Shown one piece after another: positions 43,859-53,494 of a DNA stretch of 64,000 nucleotides. The position numbers were made by a program, and so were the translations under genes. The DNA comes from Haloplanus ruber (lineage in GTDB: Archaea > Halobacteriota > Halobacteria > Halobacteriales > Haloferacaceae), in NCBI RefSeq assembly GCF_024494725.1, contig NZ_JANHDK010000001.1:1364001-1428000 (forward strand). Direction: 5' to 3'. Every line of letters begins with the position of its first letter. Positions within the stretch are counted from its first letter, which is position 1. Under the pieces are notes generated by a model. That model was not told where the DNA came from. It saw only the letters and a program-made list of their open reading frames with translations, and ran no database searches.

Positions 43859-44068
43859 TCTAGTGCTACTCTCACACGGTACATGTGTACAATATCTTAC
43901 TGAACCACCACTTGTTGCGGATGATATTTCGAATTCGCGCAAAAGAGCGTACGGCGTGGGGCGTCCGTCTCCACCGAACGGCGGCGTCGGCGCCCCACGA
44001 ACCGGCGGCGAGACCACCGCGCTGCCGTCGGTCCGGGGCGTGGCTCCGCCGACACCGGTCGTGGAGGG

Positions 44069-44076
44069 TTTATCAA
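44069..44076 (+). promoter_or_regulatory. TATA box of the phosphodiesterase-like gene
   Basis: TTTATCAA lies 24 nt before the ATG at 44,100 and so decides that start over the longer open frame from 43,863. Confidence 0.55.
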
Positions 44077-44099
44077 TCGCGGAGCGGAATCGGTCGACG

Positions 44100-45374
44100 A
44101 TGAGGCGTGATCGCATCGCCCGTTCGCTCCGTGACGGCGCCGAGCGACCCGGATCTCTCGCCCCAGCGTACGGCGGGTACTGCGTCGTCGGCGTCCCCGG
44201 AACGTGTCTCTCGGTCCTCGATGCGGCCCCGGCTGGCATCCCGACGCTGCCGCCGGACACCTATCGTGACGCCGATCACGGGAGAACGACCACCGTCTTG
44301 GTCGTGCTGATCGACGGGCTTGGCTACGACGGCTGGTGTCGCGTCGTCGACGACGACCAGCGCCGGACGGACCTGTTGGAACGGTTCGAGCGTCGCGGCA
44401 CTGTCACGCCCCTGACGGCCCCGTTTCCCTCCGAGACGGCGGCCGCTCTTCCCTCCCTCCACAGCGGTCGCTACCCCGTGGAACACGGGTCGCTCGGCTG
44501 GTGGCGACATCTGACCGGCGTCGGGCGCGTCCAGTCGCTCCCGTACCTGACCGCGGCGGGCGAACCTGTACGGACAGTCGCTCCCGAAACCCCGCCGGCC
44601 TCGGAGACCCTCTACGACGTCGAGTCGCTCTACGAGCGGATGCCAGCGGGCGTGCGAACGGTGCTGTTCAGGCCCGCCGCGTTCGACGACCCGGACCCGG
44701 GTGGGTACGACGCCGGCGCCGACGCGTACGTCGGATACCAGTCGGTTCCCGAACTGGCCGCCGCCGTGCGACGCGAACTCGAAAACGAGGGGACACAGTA
44801 CCTGTTCGCGTATCTCCCCCAGATCGACGCCCTGTCCCACGAGGCAGGCCCTCGGGCCGAGGCGACGGCGTCGCAACTCGAAGACATCGTGGCGTCTCTG
44901 GATCGGGCACTGTGTCGCGTCGACGCCGAGCGCGCCCGTGAGACGCTGGTGGCCGTGACGGCCGATCACGGCCACATCGAGACCGACGGCCACGTCGATC
45001 TGACGGGCAACGACGTTGTGCGGCGTGCCCTCGCCGAAGCCGCCGACGGGACCCGGATTCCGCCGCTCGGGAGTCCCCGACAACTGCAGTTTCACCTGCG
45101 CGACGGCCGGGTCGAGACCGTGCGGCGCGTCCTCGAACGGACGGTCGACTGTCTGACGTTCTCCCGGGCAGAGTACGTGACCGAGGACCTGTTCGGCCCC
45201 GGCGACCCCACCCCGGCGTTCGAACGGAGCGCGCCCGACCTGCTCTGTGTCCCCCGAAGCGAGAGCGTGTGGTTCGGCGGGGACACCCCAGAGGAGGTGG
45301 GGATGCACGGCGGTCTCTCCCCCGCGGAGATGCTGGTGCCCTTCGCCGTCGCGAACCTCCGGACACTCCAGTAG
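44100..45374 (+). CDS. Alkaline-phosphatase-superfamily phosphodiesterase/pyrophosphatase
   Basis: The protein has 424 residues from ATG 44,100. It has the type I phosphodiesterase/nucleotide pyrophosphatase fold: metal aspartate in VLIDGLGYDGW (near residue 60), nucleophile region PFPSETAAALPSLHSGRY, and further metal ligands in LPQIDALSHEAG and TADHGHIET. No signal peptide is visible, so it is probably cytoplasmic. It hydrolyses a phosphodiester or pyrophosphate of unknown identity. Confidence 0.85.
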   Translation: MRRDRIARSLRDGAERPGSLAPAYGGYCVVGVPGTCLSVLDAAPAGIPTLPPDTYRDADHGRTTTVLVVLIDGLGYDGWCRVVDDDQRRTDLLERFERRGTVTPLTAPFPSETAAALPSLHSGRYPVEHGSLGWWRHLTGVGRVQSLPYLTAAGEPVRTVAPETPPASETLYDVESLYERMPAGVRTVLFRPAAFDDPDPGGYDAGADAYVGYQSVPELAAAVRRELENEGTQYLFAYLPQIDALSHEAGPRAEATASQLEDIVASLDRALCRVDAERARETLVAVTADHGHIETDGHVDLTGNDVVRRALAEAADGTRIPPLGSPRQLQFHLRDGRVETVRRVLERTVDCLTFSRAEYVTEDLFGPGDPTPAFERSAPDLLCVPRSESVWFGGDTPEEVGMHGGLSPAEMLVPFAVANLRTLQ

Positions 45375-45470
45375 CGGCCGGCGCCACGTCCCGTCACTCG
45401 GATCGGTCGGCGTCTCCGCCTCGGAAACACGACACAATGTATATCACCGCTCTGTCTGCTCGATAGCTAC

Positions 45471-45656
45471 ATGGCACAGGGAAATCCGTTTGCCAACCCC
45501 GCAATCAGATACGGCGTCGGCGCGAGCGGTGCGCTGGTAATCGCCTTCGTCGCGTACACCTACCTCGACGGGACGATGCAACTCGTCGCGTACCTGATCG
45601 CCGCGCTCGACTTGCTCGTCACGCCACAGGTACTGAAGCGCGCGGGGACCGCCTGA
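45471..45656 (+). CDS. Small two-helix membrane protein
   Basis: The 61-residue protein has two hydrophobic helices (GALVIAFVAYTYL and QLVAYLIAALDLLV). A TATA sequence (GTATATC, 45,439-45,445) lies 26 nt before the ATG, which supports expression. Conserved-looking haloarchaeal protein of unknown function. Confidence 0.7.
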   Translation: MAQGNPFANPAIRYGVGASGALVIAFVAYTYLDGTMQLVAYLIAALDLLVTPQVLKRAGTA

Positions 45657-45694
45657 CACGGCGGTCGCCCCGTCGCAGCACCGGACCGGTCTCA

Positions 45695-45946
45695 TCAAGC
45701 CCCCTCCGAGAGACACGCCCGACAGTAGCGGAACGTCGCCGCGGATACGTCACGCTCACAGCGACAACACGTAGGCGACCGGGCGGATGCCCCGTCCGCG
45801 AGCGTCTCGAACGGGGCGGCACGGTCGCCGTCGGCCGTCTCGAACAGGTGTCGCCGTTGTGGCGGCCGACCATCGCGCTCCCGCACGGTCAGCCACGTCC
45901 CGATACTCGCACCGAGCGTCGGAAGTATCCAGACTGTCCACTCCAT
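45695..45946 (-). CDS. Small zinc-ribbon membrane-anchored protein
   Basis: The 83-residue protein has an N-terminal hydrophobic helix (WTVWILPTLGASIGTWL) and a C-terminal CCRC...CRAC zinc ribbon. No function can be given. Confidence 0.6.
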   Translation of the reverse strand: MEWTVWILPTLGASIGTWLTVRERDGRPPQRRHLFETADGDRAAPFETLADGASARSPTCCRCERDVSAATFRYCRACLSEGA

Positions 45947-46077
45947 CGTTCGTCAATTGTTTTGTAATCTATCTACAAAAGCCTATTTTTCCATGTTTTA
46001 TCAGAACTATTGAGCGATTGTTTCACGTATTGGCTGAAAAATTGGTTCCCGGTGGTTCCTGTGCCGGCAGGGTGGCG

Positions 46078-47133
46078 TCAGGAACGTTCGACGGCGAAGA
46101 GTCGCTCGTTGTTCGACGCGTAGACGAGGTCCCGGCCGGCGACGACCGAGCCGACGGTGGTGTTGGTTTCGATCTGCCACCGCGGTTCGCCGTCGTGTGA
46201 GAAGGCATAGAGCCGGTCGTCGTTCGACCCGGCGTACACCGTCTCGGCGGTGACGGCCGGTTCGTACACGGTGCTGTTCTGGTCGGTGAACGACCACCGC
46301 TCGGTCCCGTCGGCACGGTCGAGCGCCACGAGAGTACCGTGGTCGCGTCCGCTACACCCGAGATACACCGCGTCGGGGCCGACGACCGGTCGCGTCCCGC
46401 GTTTCGGCGACGGCGTGTCGCGCTCCCACCGGACGGTCCCGTCGTCGAGATTCAGGGCGAGCAGTCGTCCCGACCGCCCCGGTTCGGTCGACGTGGCGAC
46501 GTACACCGTGCCGTCGGCGACGGTCGGCCCCCGGGTTTCGGTGTCGGTCCGGTGTTGCCACCGTTGCTCGCCGTCGGTCCCGAAGGCGGTGACGACGCCG
46601 TCGACGCGGTTGGTGAAGACGACGCCGTTCGGGGTCGCCGCGGGCCGCGTGAGACGCTCGCCGCCGGTCGAGACGCGCCAGTCGACCGCCCCCGTCTCGG
46701 CGTCAATTGCGAGCAGGTCGGCGGCGTTCGCGTACACCCGTCCGTCGGCGACGGCGACGGCGCCGCGAAGCGGGTCATCGACGACCCAAGTTCGTTCACC
46801 GCTGGATCGATCGAGTGCCCGGAGACCGTCACAACCCGGCAGGTAGATCCGGCGGTCGTCGACGGTGATGTTGCTGTCCAGACAGAGGCGCTGTTCGAAC
46901 TCGCTCTCGTCATATTCGACCGTCCACCGCGTGCTGCCGTCGGCCGGTGACAGCGCGTGCAGCGTCAGTCGCTCCATCACGTAGAGGTCGCCCTCGTCGA
47001 TGACGGGCGGGCCGCGGATGCTCGCTTGCCAGCGGATTCGGTCGGCGGAGGGACCCGACTGGCCGACACAACCGGCGGCAGCACCGACGAGGCAGGCGCT
47101 GATACTTTGGAGGGTTTGTCTGCGGGAGACCAT
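46078..47133 (-). CDS. PQQ-type beta-propeller lipoprotein (BamB-like)
   Basis: The 351-residue protein has a Tat-like signal SRRQTLQ and lipobox AAGC. About seven repeats of the PQQ/quinoprotein type follow (blades ending in G..RW or D..TG, such as LDLDDGT-like ALNLDDGTVRWERD and ALDRADGTERW). No catalytic residues for a dehydrogenase are apparent, so it is probably an extracytoplasmic scaffold. It stands alone. Confidence 0.82.
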   Translation of the reverse strand: MVSRRQTLQSISACLVGAAAGCVGQSGPSADRIRWQASIRGPPVIDEGDLYVMERLTLHALSPADGSTRWTVEYDESEFEQRLCLDSNITVDDRRIYLPGCDGLRALDRSSGERTWVVDDPLRGAVAVADGRVYANAADLLAIDAETGAVDWRVSTGGERLTRPAATPNGVVFTNRVDGVVTAFGTDGEQRWQHRTDTETRGPTVADGTVYVATSTEPGRSGRLLALNLDDGTVRWERDTPSPKRGTRPVVGPDAVYLGCSGRDHGTLVALDRADGTERWSFTDQNSTVYEPAVTAETVYAGSNDDRLYAFSHDGEPRWQIETNTTVGSVVAGRDLVYASNNERLFAVERS

Positions 47134-47261
47134 ACCTCGTGACGCATTTCATCCGAAAAGAAGCCTTCGCAGTGTCGCCGCCACAGCCACAGTCAGCGGT
47201 GTTCGCCCGGTCGGCCCCGCCGACGCGCCAGTGCGGAGACGGCGGGTGGATCGGCGCGGCC

Positions 47262-47462
47262 TCACAGGCCGGCGAGGGCCGCATAGAAGATCAGCAGCGA
47301 GAGGGCCACCCCGAGGATGACGAAGGCGGCGTTCTCGGCGGACGGCGTCTCGGGTTCGATTGGCTCCGGCACGTCGGGTTCGGCGTCCTCGCCAACCTCG
47401 TCGAGGCCGAACCGCCACTGCGACTCGCCCTCGTCGCGGTCCTCCTCCGGAACTGCGCTCAT
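47262..47462 (-). CDS. DUF7312-like small membrane protein
   Basis: The 66-residue protein has an acidic N-terminus with PEP repeats and one C-terminal helix (FVILGVALSLLIFYAAL). Similar small proteins occur widely in haloarchaea. It lies just downstream of the pyruvate kinase gene on the same strand. Confidence 0.7.
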   Translation of the reverse strand: MSAVPEEDRDEGESQWRFGLDEVGEDAEPDVPEPIEPETPSAENAAFVILGVALSLLIFYAALAGL

Positions 47463-47514
47463 GGTCCTCGATAACGCCCGATCACTGAAAGGGATACCGA
47501 CCCGCGGCGGCGGG

Positions 47515-49269
47515 TCACCGCTTGTGTTCTCGTGGGGTCACGTCGCCCTCGTAGACGACGCCCCGGTCGGCGTTGATCGTCACCGTCGTGCCGTCGACGA
47601 CGTCGTCCGGGAGCGGCGCCCCGCTGACCATCGGTACGCCCCGTTCCCGGGCGATTACCGCGGCGTAACTCGTCATCCCCGGCCGGGCGTCGACGATGCC
47701 ACCGATGCGGCCGGTGTCGCCCGCGAACTGGCCGTCGAAGGTCGCCGGGAGGACGACGATGGCGCCGTCGGGGGCGTCCGAGAGGTCGCCGTCCGGACAC
47801 CGGAAGACGGGGCCGGCGACCCGCCCGCTCACGACGTTTCGGCCCGTCGCGACCGTCTCCGAGGCGACGTGGACCTTCAACGTGTTCGTCGTGTTGGTCC
47901 CTTCGAGTTCCGTCATCATCCCCGTGAGGACGACGACGGTGTCGCCGCTCTCGGCGGCGCCGGCGTCGATGGCGGCGTCGACCGCCGCGTCGATCATCCC
48001 CTCGATGTCCTCACGGTAGGCGGCGTACTGGGCGTCGACCCCCCACGAGAGGGCGAGTTGCCGACGGACCCAGTCCCGCGGCGTCGTCGCCACGACAGGG
48101 ACGCTCGGCCGGAACTTCGCGGTGGAGCGAGCCGTATAGCCCGACTCGGAGACGGCGACGATAGCCGTCGCCCCGAGGTCGCGGGCGAGATAGCGCGCCG
48201 CCCGTGCCAGCGCCTCGGTCTGGGACCCCTCGGCCGCCGCGGGCACCCGTCCCTCAGTCGTCTCGCCGTACTCCGCGCTCTCCTCTACCTCGCGGACGAT
48301 ACGGTCCATCGTCTCGACGACGCGAACCGGGTGGTCACCGATGGCCGTCTCGCCCGAGAGCATCACCGCGTCCGTCCCGTCGAGCACCGCGTTCGCCACG
48401 TCGGAGGCCTCCGCCCGCGTCGGTCGCCGGGCCGAGACCATCGAGTCCAGCATCTCCGTCGCCGTGATGACGGGGACGCCCGCGTCCTGTGCGGTCCCGA
48501 TGATCCGCTTCTGTATCATCGGGACGTCCTCCAGTGGGCACTCCACCCCGAGGTCGCCTCGGGCGACCATCACGCCGTAGGAGGCCGCGACGATGCCGTC
48601 GACGTTGTCGACCGCGCCCGCCCGCTCGATCTTCGAGACGACCGGGATGTCCCCACCCGCGTTCTCGATGGCGTCGGTGACCGCGAGGACGTCGGCGGCG
48701 TCGCGGACGAAACTCGCCGCGACGAAGTCCGCCCCGCCTTCGACGGCAACCTCGATGTCCCGACGGTCCCGCTCGGTCACCACGTCCAGATCGAGGTCGA
48801 CGCCGGGGACGTTCACCCCCTTTCGACCCCCGAGTTCGCCCCCGGAGACGACGCGGGCGGTCACGGTGTCGCCGTCGACGGCCGTCACACGCGTCTCGAT
48901 CCGGCCGTCGTCGAGGAGAACCCGGTCGTCGGGGTCGACCGCCCCGAGGGCATAGGAGAGACCGATCTCCTCGGGCGTCGCGGCGTCACCCTCGACGAAT
49001 CGAACCGCCGAGTCGGCCGCCAGGTGGATCGGCTCGTCGAGCGGGGCCGTCCGGACCTCCGGACCCTGAAGATCGAGCATCACCGAGAGTGGGTCGTCGG
49101 TGGCGGCGTCGACCGCGTGGACCCGCTCGATCAGCGCCGCGCGGTCCTCGTGGGTGCCGTGGCTCGCGTTGAGGCGGGCCACGGACATCCCCGCGTCGGC
49201 GAGTTCGCGGATCGTCGCCCGGTCGTCGGAGGCGGGGCCCAGCGTACAGACGATCTTTGCCCGTCGCAT
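47515..49269 (-). CDS. pyk: Pyruvate kinase
   Basis: The 584-residue enzyme starts with RRAKIVCTLGPAS and ARLNASHGTH. The catalytic lysine region is VVSKIERAGAVDN and the metal/PEP site MVARGDLGVE. It is longer than classic pyruvate kinase because a PEP-utilising mobile domain is fused at the end (about 480-584, with PGMTSYAAVIARERGVPMV). It converts PEP and ADP to pyruvate and ATP. Confidence 0.95.
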   Translation of the reverse strand: MRRAKIVCTLGPASDDRATIRELADAGMSVARLNASHGTHEDRAALIERVHAVDAATDDPLSVMLDLQGPEVRTAPLDEPIHLAADSAVRFVEGDAATPEEIGLSYALGAVDPDDRVLLDDGRIETRVTAVDGDTVTARVVSGGELGGRKGVNVPGVDLDLDVVTERDRRDIEVAVEGGADFVAASFVRDAADVLAVTDAIENAGGDIPVVSKIERAGAVDNVDGIVAASYGVMVARGDLGVECPLEDVPMIQKRIIGTAQDAGVPVITATEMLDSMVSARRPTRAEASDVANAVLDGTDAVMLSGETAIGDHPVRVVETMDRIVREVEESAEYGETTEGRVPAAAEGSQTEALARAARYLARDLGATAIVAVSESGYTARSTAKFRPSVPVVATTPRDWVRRQLALSWGVDAQYAAYREDIEGMIDAAVDAAIDAGAAESGDTVVVLTGMMTELEGTNTTNTLKVHVASETVATGRNVVSGRVAGPVFRCPDGDLSDAPDGAIVVLPATFDGQFAGDTGRIGGIVDARPGMTSYAAVIARERGVPMVSGAPLPDDVVDGTTVTINADRGVVYEGDVTPREHKR

Positions 49270-49308
49270 ACGGCCCCTTCGACGGGCCGGGTGAAAAAGC
49301 CGGTCGGC

Positions 49309-51405
49309 CTACCGCACCCGCTCGCCGGGGTCGGCGTCCGCGAGCGTCGTCAGGAGGTCCGCCTCCTCGCCGGCGGCGAGGACCATCCCGTTGGACTCGA
49401 CGCCGAACAGTTCCGCCGACTCCAGATTCGCCAGCACTACAACCCGCGTCCCGGGCAGGCTGTCGAGATCGTGGAGTTGCTTGATGCCCGCGACGATCTG
49501 TCGCTCCTCGACGCCGATATCGACGACGAGTCGCGCGAGGTCGTCCGCCCCCTCGATCCCCTCGGCCTCCAGAATCTCGCCGACTCGCATGTCGAGGTCC
49601 TGGAACTCCTCGAAGCCGATCCGGTCGGCTTCGACGGGTTCGAGGGTGGTATCGGTTTCGGCGTCGTCGTCCGCGTCGGCGTCACCCTCCTCGTCGCGTT
49701 CCGCTTCCGCGACCCGCGCTTCGAGTTTCGCGTTGAGTTCCTCGACGCGCTCTGCGGGAATCTTCTCGTAGAGTTCGTCGGGTTCACCGAAGTCGGGGGC
49801 GGGCGGTTCGAGCGCCGCGTCGACGGTCACGTCGTGAACCGACCCCTCGCCGCCGACCTGCGACCACAGGCGATCAGCGGTGCCGGGGGCGACCGGCGCA
49901 AAGAGGACGGAAACAGCCTTGGCGACTTGGACGCAGTCCCGGAGCACCTGTGCCGCCCGTTCGGGGTCCTCGTCGACGAGGTTCCACGGTTCGTTCTGCT
50001 GAATGTACTCGTTGCCGAAGGAAGCCAGCGAGACGGCGGCATCGCCGGCGGCCCGCACCGAGTAGTCGTTGACCGCGGCGGTGAACTCGTCGATGGCGTC
50101 TTCGATGCGCTCGCGCACCTCGGTCGAGAGGTCGGCGTCGGGCGTCCCGTCGAACTCGCGGTGGGCAAAGAGCAGGGCGCGGTAGGCGAAGTTGCCGACG
50201 GTTCCGACGAGTTCGTTGTTGACACGCTCGCGGAATCGCTCCCACGAGAAGTCGACGTCCTGCTGGAAGCCGCCGTTCGTGGCGAGATAGTACCGCAGGA
50301 GGTCCGGATGGAAGCCCTCGTCGAGGTATTCGTCGGCCCAGACGGCGCGGTTGCGCGAGGTCGAAAAGCCCTGGCCGTTGAGCGTGATGAACCCGCTCGC
50401 CATCACCGCACGCGGTTCGACGTAGTCGGCGCCCCGCAACATGGCGGGCCAGAAGACGGTGTGGTGTTGGATGATGTCGCGACCGATGACGTGAACCACC
50501 TCTCCGCCGGACTCGTCCGCCGATCCCTTCCAAGCTTCCTCCCAGTCGAAGACGTCGGCACCGACGCGCTCGGAGTACTGCTTCGTCGAGGCGGCGTACT
50601 CGATAGGCGCGTCGACCCAGACATAGAGCACGAGATCACTCTCGTCGCTCGGCTCCTCGCCGTCGGGGTAGTCGATCCCCCAGTCCATATCGCGGGTGAT
50701 ACACCAGTCGCGGAGTTCCCCTTCGATCCACTCCCGGGGCTGGTTTTTGGCGTTTGCCGTCCCCTCGAGACGGTCGATGAACTCGGCGAGGTAGTCTTGG
50801 AACGCCGAGACGCGGAAGAACTTGTGGGTCTGTTCCCTGTACTCGGCGGGGTTGCCGGTGATGGTACTCTGAGGGTCCTCGATCTCCCCGGGTTCGAGGT
50901 GGCGGCCACAGCCCTCGTCACACTCGTCACCGCGGGCGCGTTCGCCACAGTAGGGACAGGTCCCCTCGACGTAGCGGTCCGGGAGCGACTGCTCCTCCGC
51001 GGGATCGTAGGCCACCATGATCTCCTTCTCGTAGACGTGGCCGTTCTCGTCCAGCGTCCGCACGATTTCGCTCGTCAACTCGACGTTCGTCGTGTCGTGG
51101 GTGTGGCCGTAGTTGTCGAACTCGACGCCGAACTTCGGAAACGTCTCCGCGTAGGTCTCGTGCCACTCCAAGGCGAACGTTTCGGGGGAGACACCCGCCT
51201 CCTCGGCGTTGACCGCGACAGGGGTCCCGTGCATGTCCGATCCGGAGACGAAAGCCGTCTCCTGGCCCAGTGTTCGCAGGGCGCGGGCGTAGACGTCCCC
51301 GCCGACGTACGTTCGCAGGTGGCCGATGTGGAGGTCGCCGTTGGCGTAGGGCAACCCACAGGTCACCACCGCCGGTCGATCCGTGGGGAACTCCTCGTGG
51401 CTCAT
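49309..51405 (-). CDS. metG: Methionine-tRNA ligase
   Basis: The 698-residue class I synthetase has the HIGH motif (DLHIGHLRTY, near 20-29), a CPYC...CDEGC zinc knuckle (about 145-165) and a KMSKS counterpart FSTSRN. A C-terminal EMAP-type tRNA-binding domain follows an acidic linker (from about 590; GEILEAEGIEGAD and ANLESAELFGVESNGM). It charges initiator and elongator tRNA-Met. Confidence 0.95.
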   Translation of the reverse strand: MSHEEFPTDRPAVVTCGLPYANGDLHIGHLRTYVGGDVYARALRTLGQETAFVSGSDMHGTPVAVNAEEAGVSPETFALEWHETYAETFPKFGVEFDNYGHTHDTTNVELTSEIVRTLDENGHVYEKEIMVAYDPAEEQSLPDRYVEGTCPYCGERARGDECDEGCGRHLEPGEIEDPQSTITGNPAEYREQTHKFFRVSAFQDYLAEFIDRLEGTANAKNQPREWIEGELRDWCITRDMDWGIDYPDGEEPSDESDLVLYVWVDAPIEYAASTKQYSERVGADVFDWEEAWKGSADESGGEVVHVIGRDIIQHHTVFWPAMLRGADYVEPRAVMASGFITLNGQGFSTSRNRAVWADEYLDEGFHPDLLRYYLATNGGFQQDVDFSWERFRERVNNELVGTVGNFAYRALLFAHREFDGTPDADLSTEVRERIEDAIDEFTAAVNDYSVRAAGDAAVSLASFGNEYIQQNEPWNLVDEDPERAAQVLRDCVQVAKAVSVLFAPVAPGTADRLWSQVGGEGSVHDVTVDAALEPPAPDFGEPDELYEKIPAERVEELNAKLEARVAEAERDEEGDADADDDAETDTTLEPVEADRIGFEEFQDLDMRVGEILEAEGIEGADDLARLVVDIGVEERQIVAGIKQLHDLDSLPGTRVVVLANLESAELFGVESNGMVLAAGEEADLLTTLADADPGERVR

Positions 51406-51470
51406 ACGTGTCCAGTGGGCGATGGACCCCTAAAGCCCGCCGGTTCGGGCGCCCGCGGCGACCCGCGCGG

Positions 51471-52217
51471 TCACGCCGGTGTCGCCGCGATGGCGACGTA
51501 CGTCCCCTCCCGGGTCGGGCGCGGAACGGTCGCCACACGCTCGACGGTCAGCCCCGCGTCTTCGAGACACCCCCGCCAGTACACCTCGTGGTCGTCGACC
51601 CCGTCGGGCGTGATCGGCAACTCCAGCAGTCCGACGACGCCGTCGTTCGCACACACCCGTCGGAGTTCCGCAAAGGCTGCCGCCCGCCGCTCTTCGGGCA
51701 CGTCGTGGAGCACCCGACAGGCCGTGACGGCGTCGACCGAGCCGTCCGCGAGGGGGAGACGGCCGGCGTCGCCCGCGACCGGAGCGACATCGACGCGTGC
51801 AAGTGTCCCGTTCCGTCGCGCCAGCGCCGGGCCGTTGCCCAGGATCACCCGGTCGTCGAAGGGGTCGAGACCGATCACCGTCGCGTCGTCGGGGAGGTGT
51901 GGCGCGAGACCGACGACCGACCGCCCGGTGCCACACCCCACGTCGAGGACGCGGTCGGCACCGTCGAGCGACAGGATCGAGCCGAGGGCGTCGTACTTGC
52001 TGCGGTCGAGCGCCCACGGCGCCGGCGAGCAGAGGCGACGGGTCGCGTCGCCGCCACGGTAGAGCGACCCCGCCGCGACGCCGGCAGCGACCGCCCGGAG
52101 CGTCCGCCCACCGCGCCGGTAGGCGACGGCGGCGGCGGCGAGTAGAACGCCCGCGGCGGCGATCCGACCCAGGCGCTCGCGCCAGTGATACACGCCGAAG
52201 AAGTACGGCCGGAGCAT
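51471..52217 (-). CDS. Class I SAM-dependent methyltransferase
   Basis: The 248-residue protein has motif I VLDVGCGTGRSVVGLA (near 93-108), acidic motif II VIGLDPFDD, and a DAVTACRVLHDV motif-IV segment. About 60 N-terminal residues contain a hydrophobic stretch, possibly a membrane anchor. Substrate unknown; ubiquinone/menaquinone-type family resemblance is only general. Confidence 0.8.
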   Translation of the reverse strand: MLRPYFFGVYHWRERLGRIAAAGVLLAAAAVAYRRGGRTLRAVAAGVAAGSLYRGGDATRRLCSPAPWALDRSKYDALGSILSLDGADRVLDVGCGTGRSVVGLAPHLPDDATVIGLDPFDDRVILGNGPALARRNGTLARVDVAPVAGDAGRLPLADGSVDAVTACRVLHDVPEERRAAAFAELRRVCANDGVVGLLELPITPDGVDDHEVYWRGCLEDAGLTVERVATVPRPTREGTYVAIAATPA

Positions 52218-52295
52218 GAGTGGAGTCGACGCCGCGACAGCATGTAACTGACGGGGGATCGAACAGCTTTTCCACGCGCCCGGCTACCGCCGACT

Positions 52296-53456
52296 ATGAC
52301 ACTTGGCCCCACTGAGCGTGTCCGTGGCGTCGAACGGTCCAGCATCCGCTACATGTTCGACATCGCGGAGGAGATGGACGAGGACCTCGTGCGCCTAGAG
52401 GTCGGCATCCCCGATTTCGACACGCCCGAACACGCCGTCGACGCCGCCTGTCGGGCGGCGCGGGACGGCCACACCAGTTACACCACCAACGCCGGCAACC
52501 CGGAACTCAGGACGGCCATCGCCGACCACATGGCCGGCGACTACGGCGTCCAGGTCGACCCCGAGGAGGTGATCGTCACCGCCGGCGGGATGGAGGCGCT
52601 CCATCTCGCCGCCCTCTGTACCGTCTCGCCCGGCGACGAGGTGGTCTTCCCGACGCCCGGCTTCCCCAACTACTGGGTTCAGATTCGGATGGCCGACGGC
52701 GTGCCCGCGCCGGTCCCGATGCCAACCGAGTCGGGCTTTGCCCTCGATGCCGACCGTCTCGTCGACGCCATCGGCCCCGAGACGGGGCTGGTGATTCTCT
52801 GTTCGCCCAACAACCCCACGGGACGGACGTACGATGCCGACGCCGTCCGCGCCGTCGTCGACGCCGCCGCGGAACACGACGCCTACGTCGTCGCCGACGA
52901 GGTGTATCTCGGCCTCTCCTACGAGCGCGATCCCCAAGGCGTCGCCGCCATGACCGGCCACCCCGAGAACGTCCTCACGGTCAACTCCTGTTCGAAGCGC
53001 TACGCCATGACCGGGTGGCGAGTGGGGTGGCTCGCGGGGACGACCGAAATCGTCGATCAGGCGACGAAGATTCACGAGTCGACCACCTCCTGTGCGTCGA
53101 GTGTGAGCCAACACGCCGCCCTCGCGGCGCTAACCGGGCCACAGGACGACGCCGAGGAGATGTACGACGCCTTCCGCGAGCGCCGCGACTACGTCGTCGA
53201 GCGAGTCGCCGACATCGAGGGGTTGACCGGCCCGCGACCCGAGGGAGCCTTCTACGCCTTCCTCGACCCGGATCTCCCGGGGACGAGCCTGGAGATGGCC
53301 GAACACCTCCTCCGGGAACACGGCGTCGTTCTCGCGCCCGGCGACGGCTTCGGCGCGGCGGGTGACGGGTGGCTCCGCCTGAGTTTCGCCAACAGCCTCG
53401 ACCGCCTGGAGACGGGACTCGACCGCATCGAACGCGCGCTCGCCGACGCTCGGTAG
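52296..53456 (+). CDS. Class I/II pyridoxal-phosphate aminotransferase
   Basis: The 386-residue fold-type I enzyme has SPNNPTGRTYD (substrate/PLP site), the Schiff-base lysine in NSCSKRYAMTGWRVGW and the terminal arginine in GWLRLSFAN. It belongs to the aspartate/aromatic aminotransferase group. Which amino acid it uses is not evident. Confidence 0.88.
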   Translation: MTLGPTERVRGVERSSIRYMFDIAEEMDEDLVRLEVGIPDFDTPEHAVDAACRAARDGHTSYTTNAGNPELRTAIADHMAGDYGVQVDPEEVIVTAGGMEALHLAALCTVSPGDEVVFPTPGFPNYWVQIRMADGVPAPVPMPTESGFALDADRLVDAIGPETGLVILCSPNNPTGRTYDADAVRAVVDAAAEHDAYVVADEVYLGLSYERDPQGVAAMTGHPENVLTVNSCSKRYAMTGWRVGWLAGTTEIVDQATKIHESTTSCASSVSQHAALAALTGPQDDAEEMYDAFRERRDYVVERVADIEGLTGPRPEGAFYAFLDPDLPGTSLEMAEHLLREHGVVLAPGDGFGAAGDGWLRLSFANSLDRLETGLDRIERALADAR

Positions 53457-53494
53457 CGCGACGGGCTTTTGCCCGATGGACGGTATCGTTCCAC

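Noticed and set aside
44073-45437. 454-codon minus-strand frame
   Set aside because: Antisense to the phosphodiesterase-like gene, which has metal-site motifs and a TATA box.
47317-52062. Very long open frame (1581 codons) on the plus strand
   Set aside because: It runs antisense through pyruvate kinase, MetRS and the methyltransferase. High GC makes opposite-strand frames open; it lacks recognisable domains.
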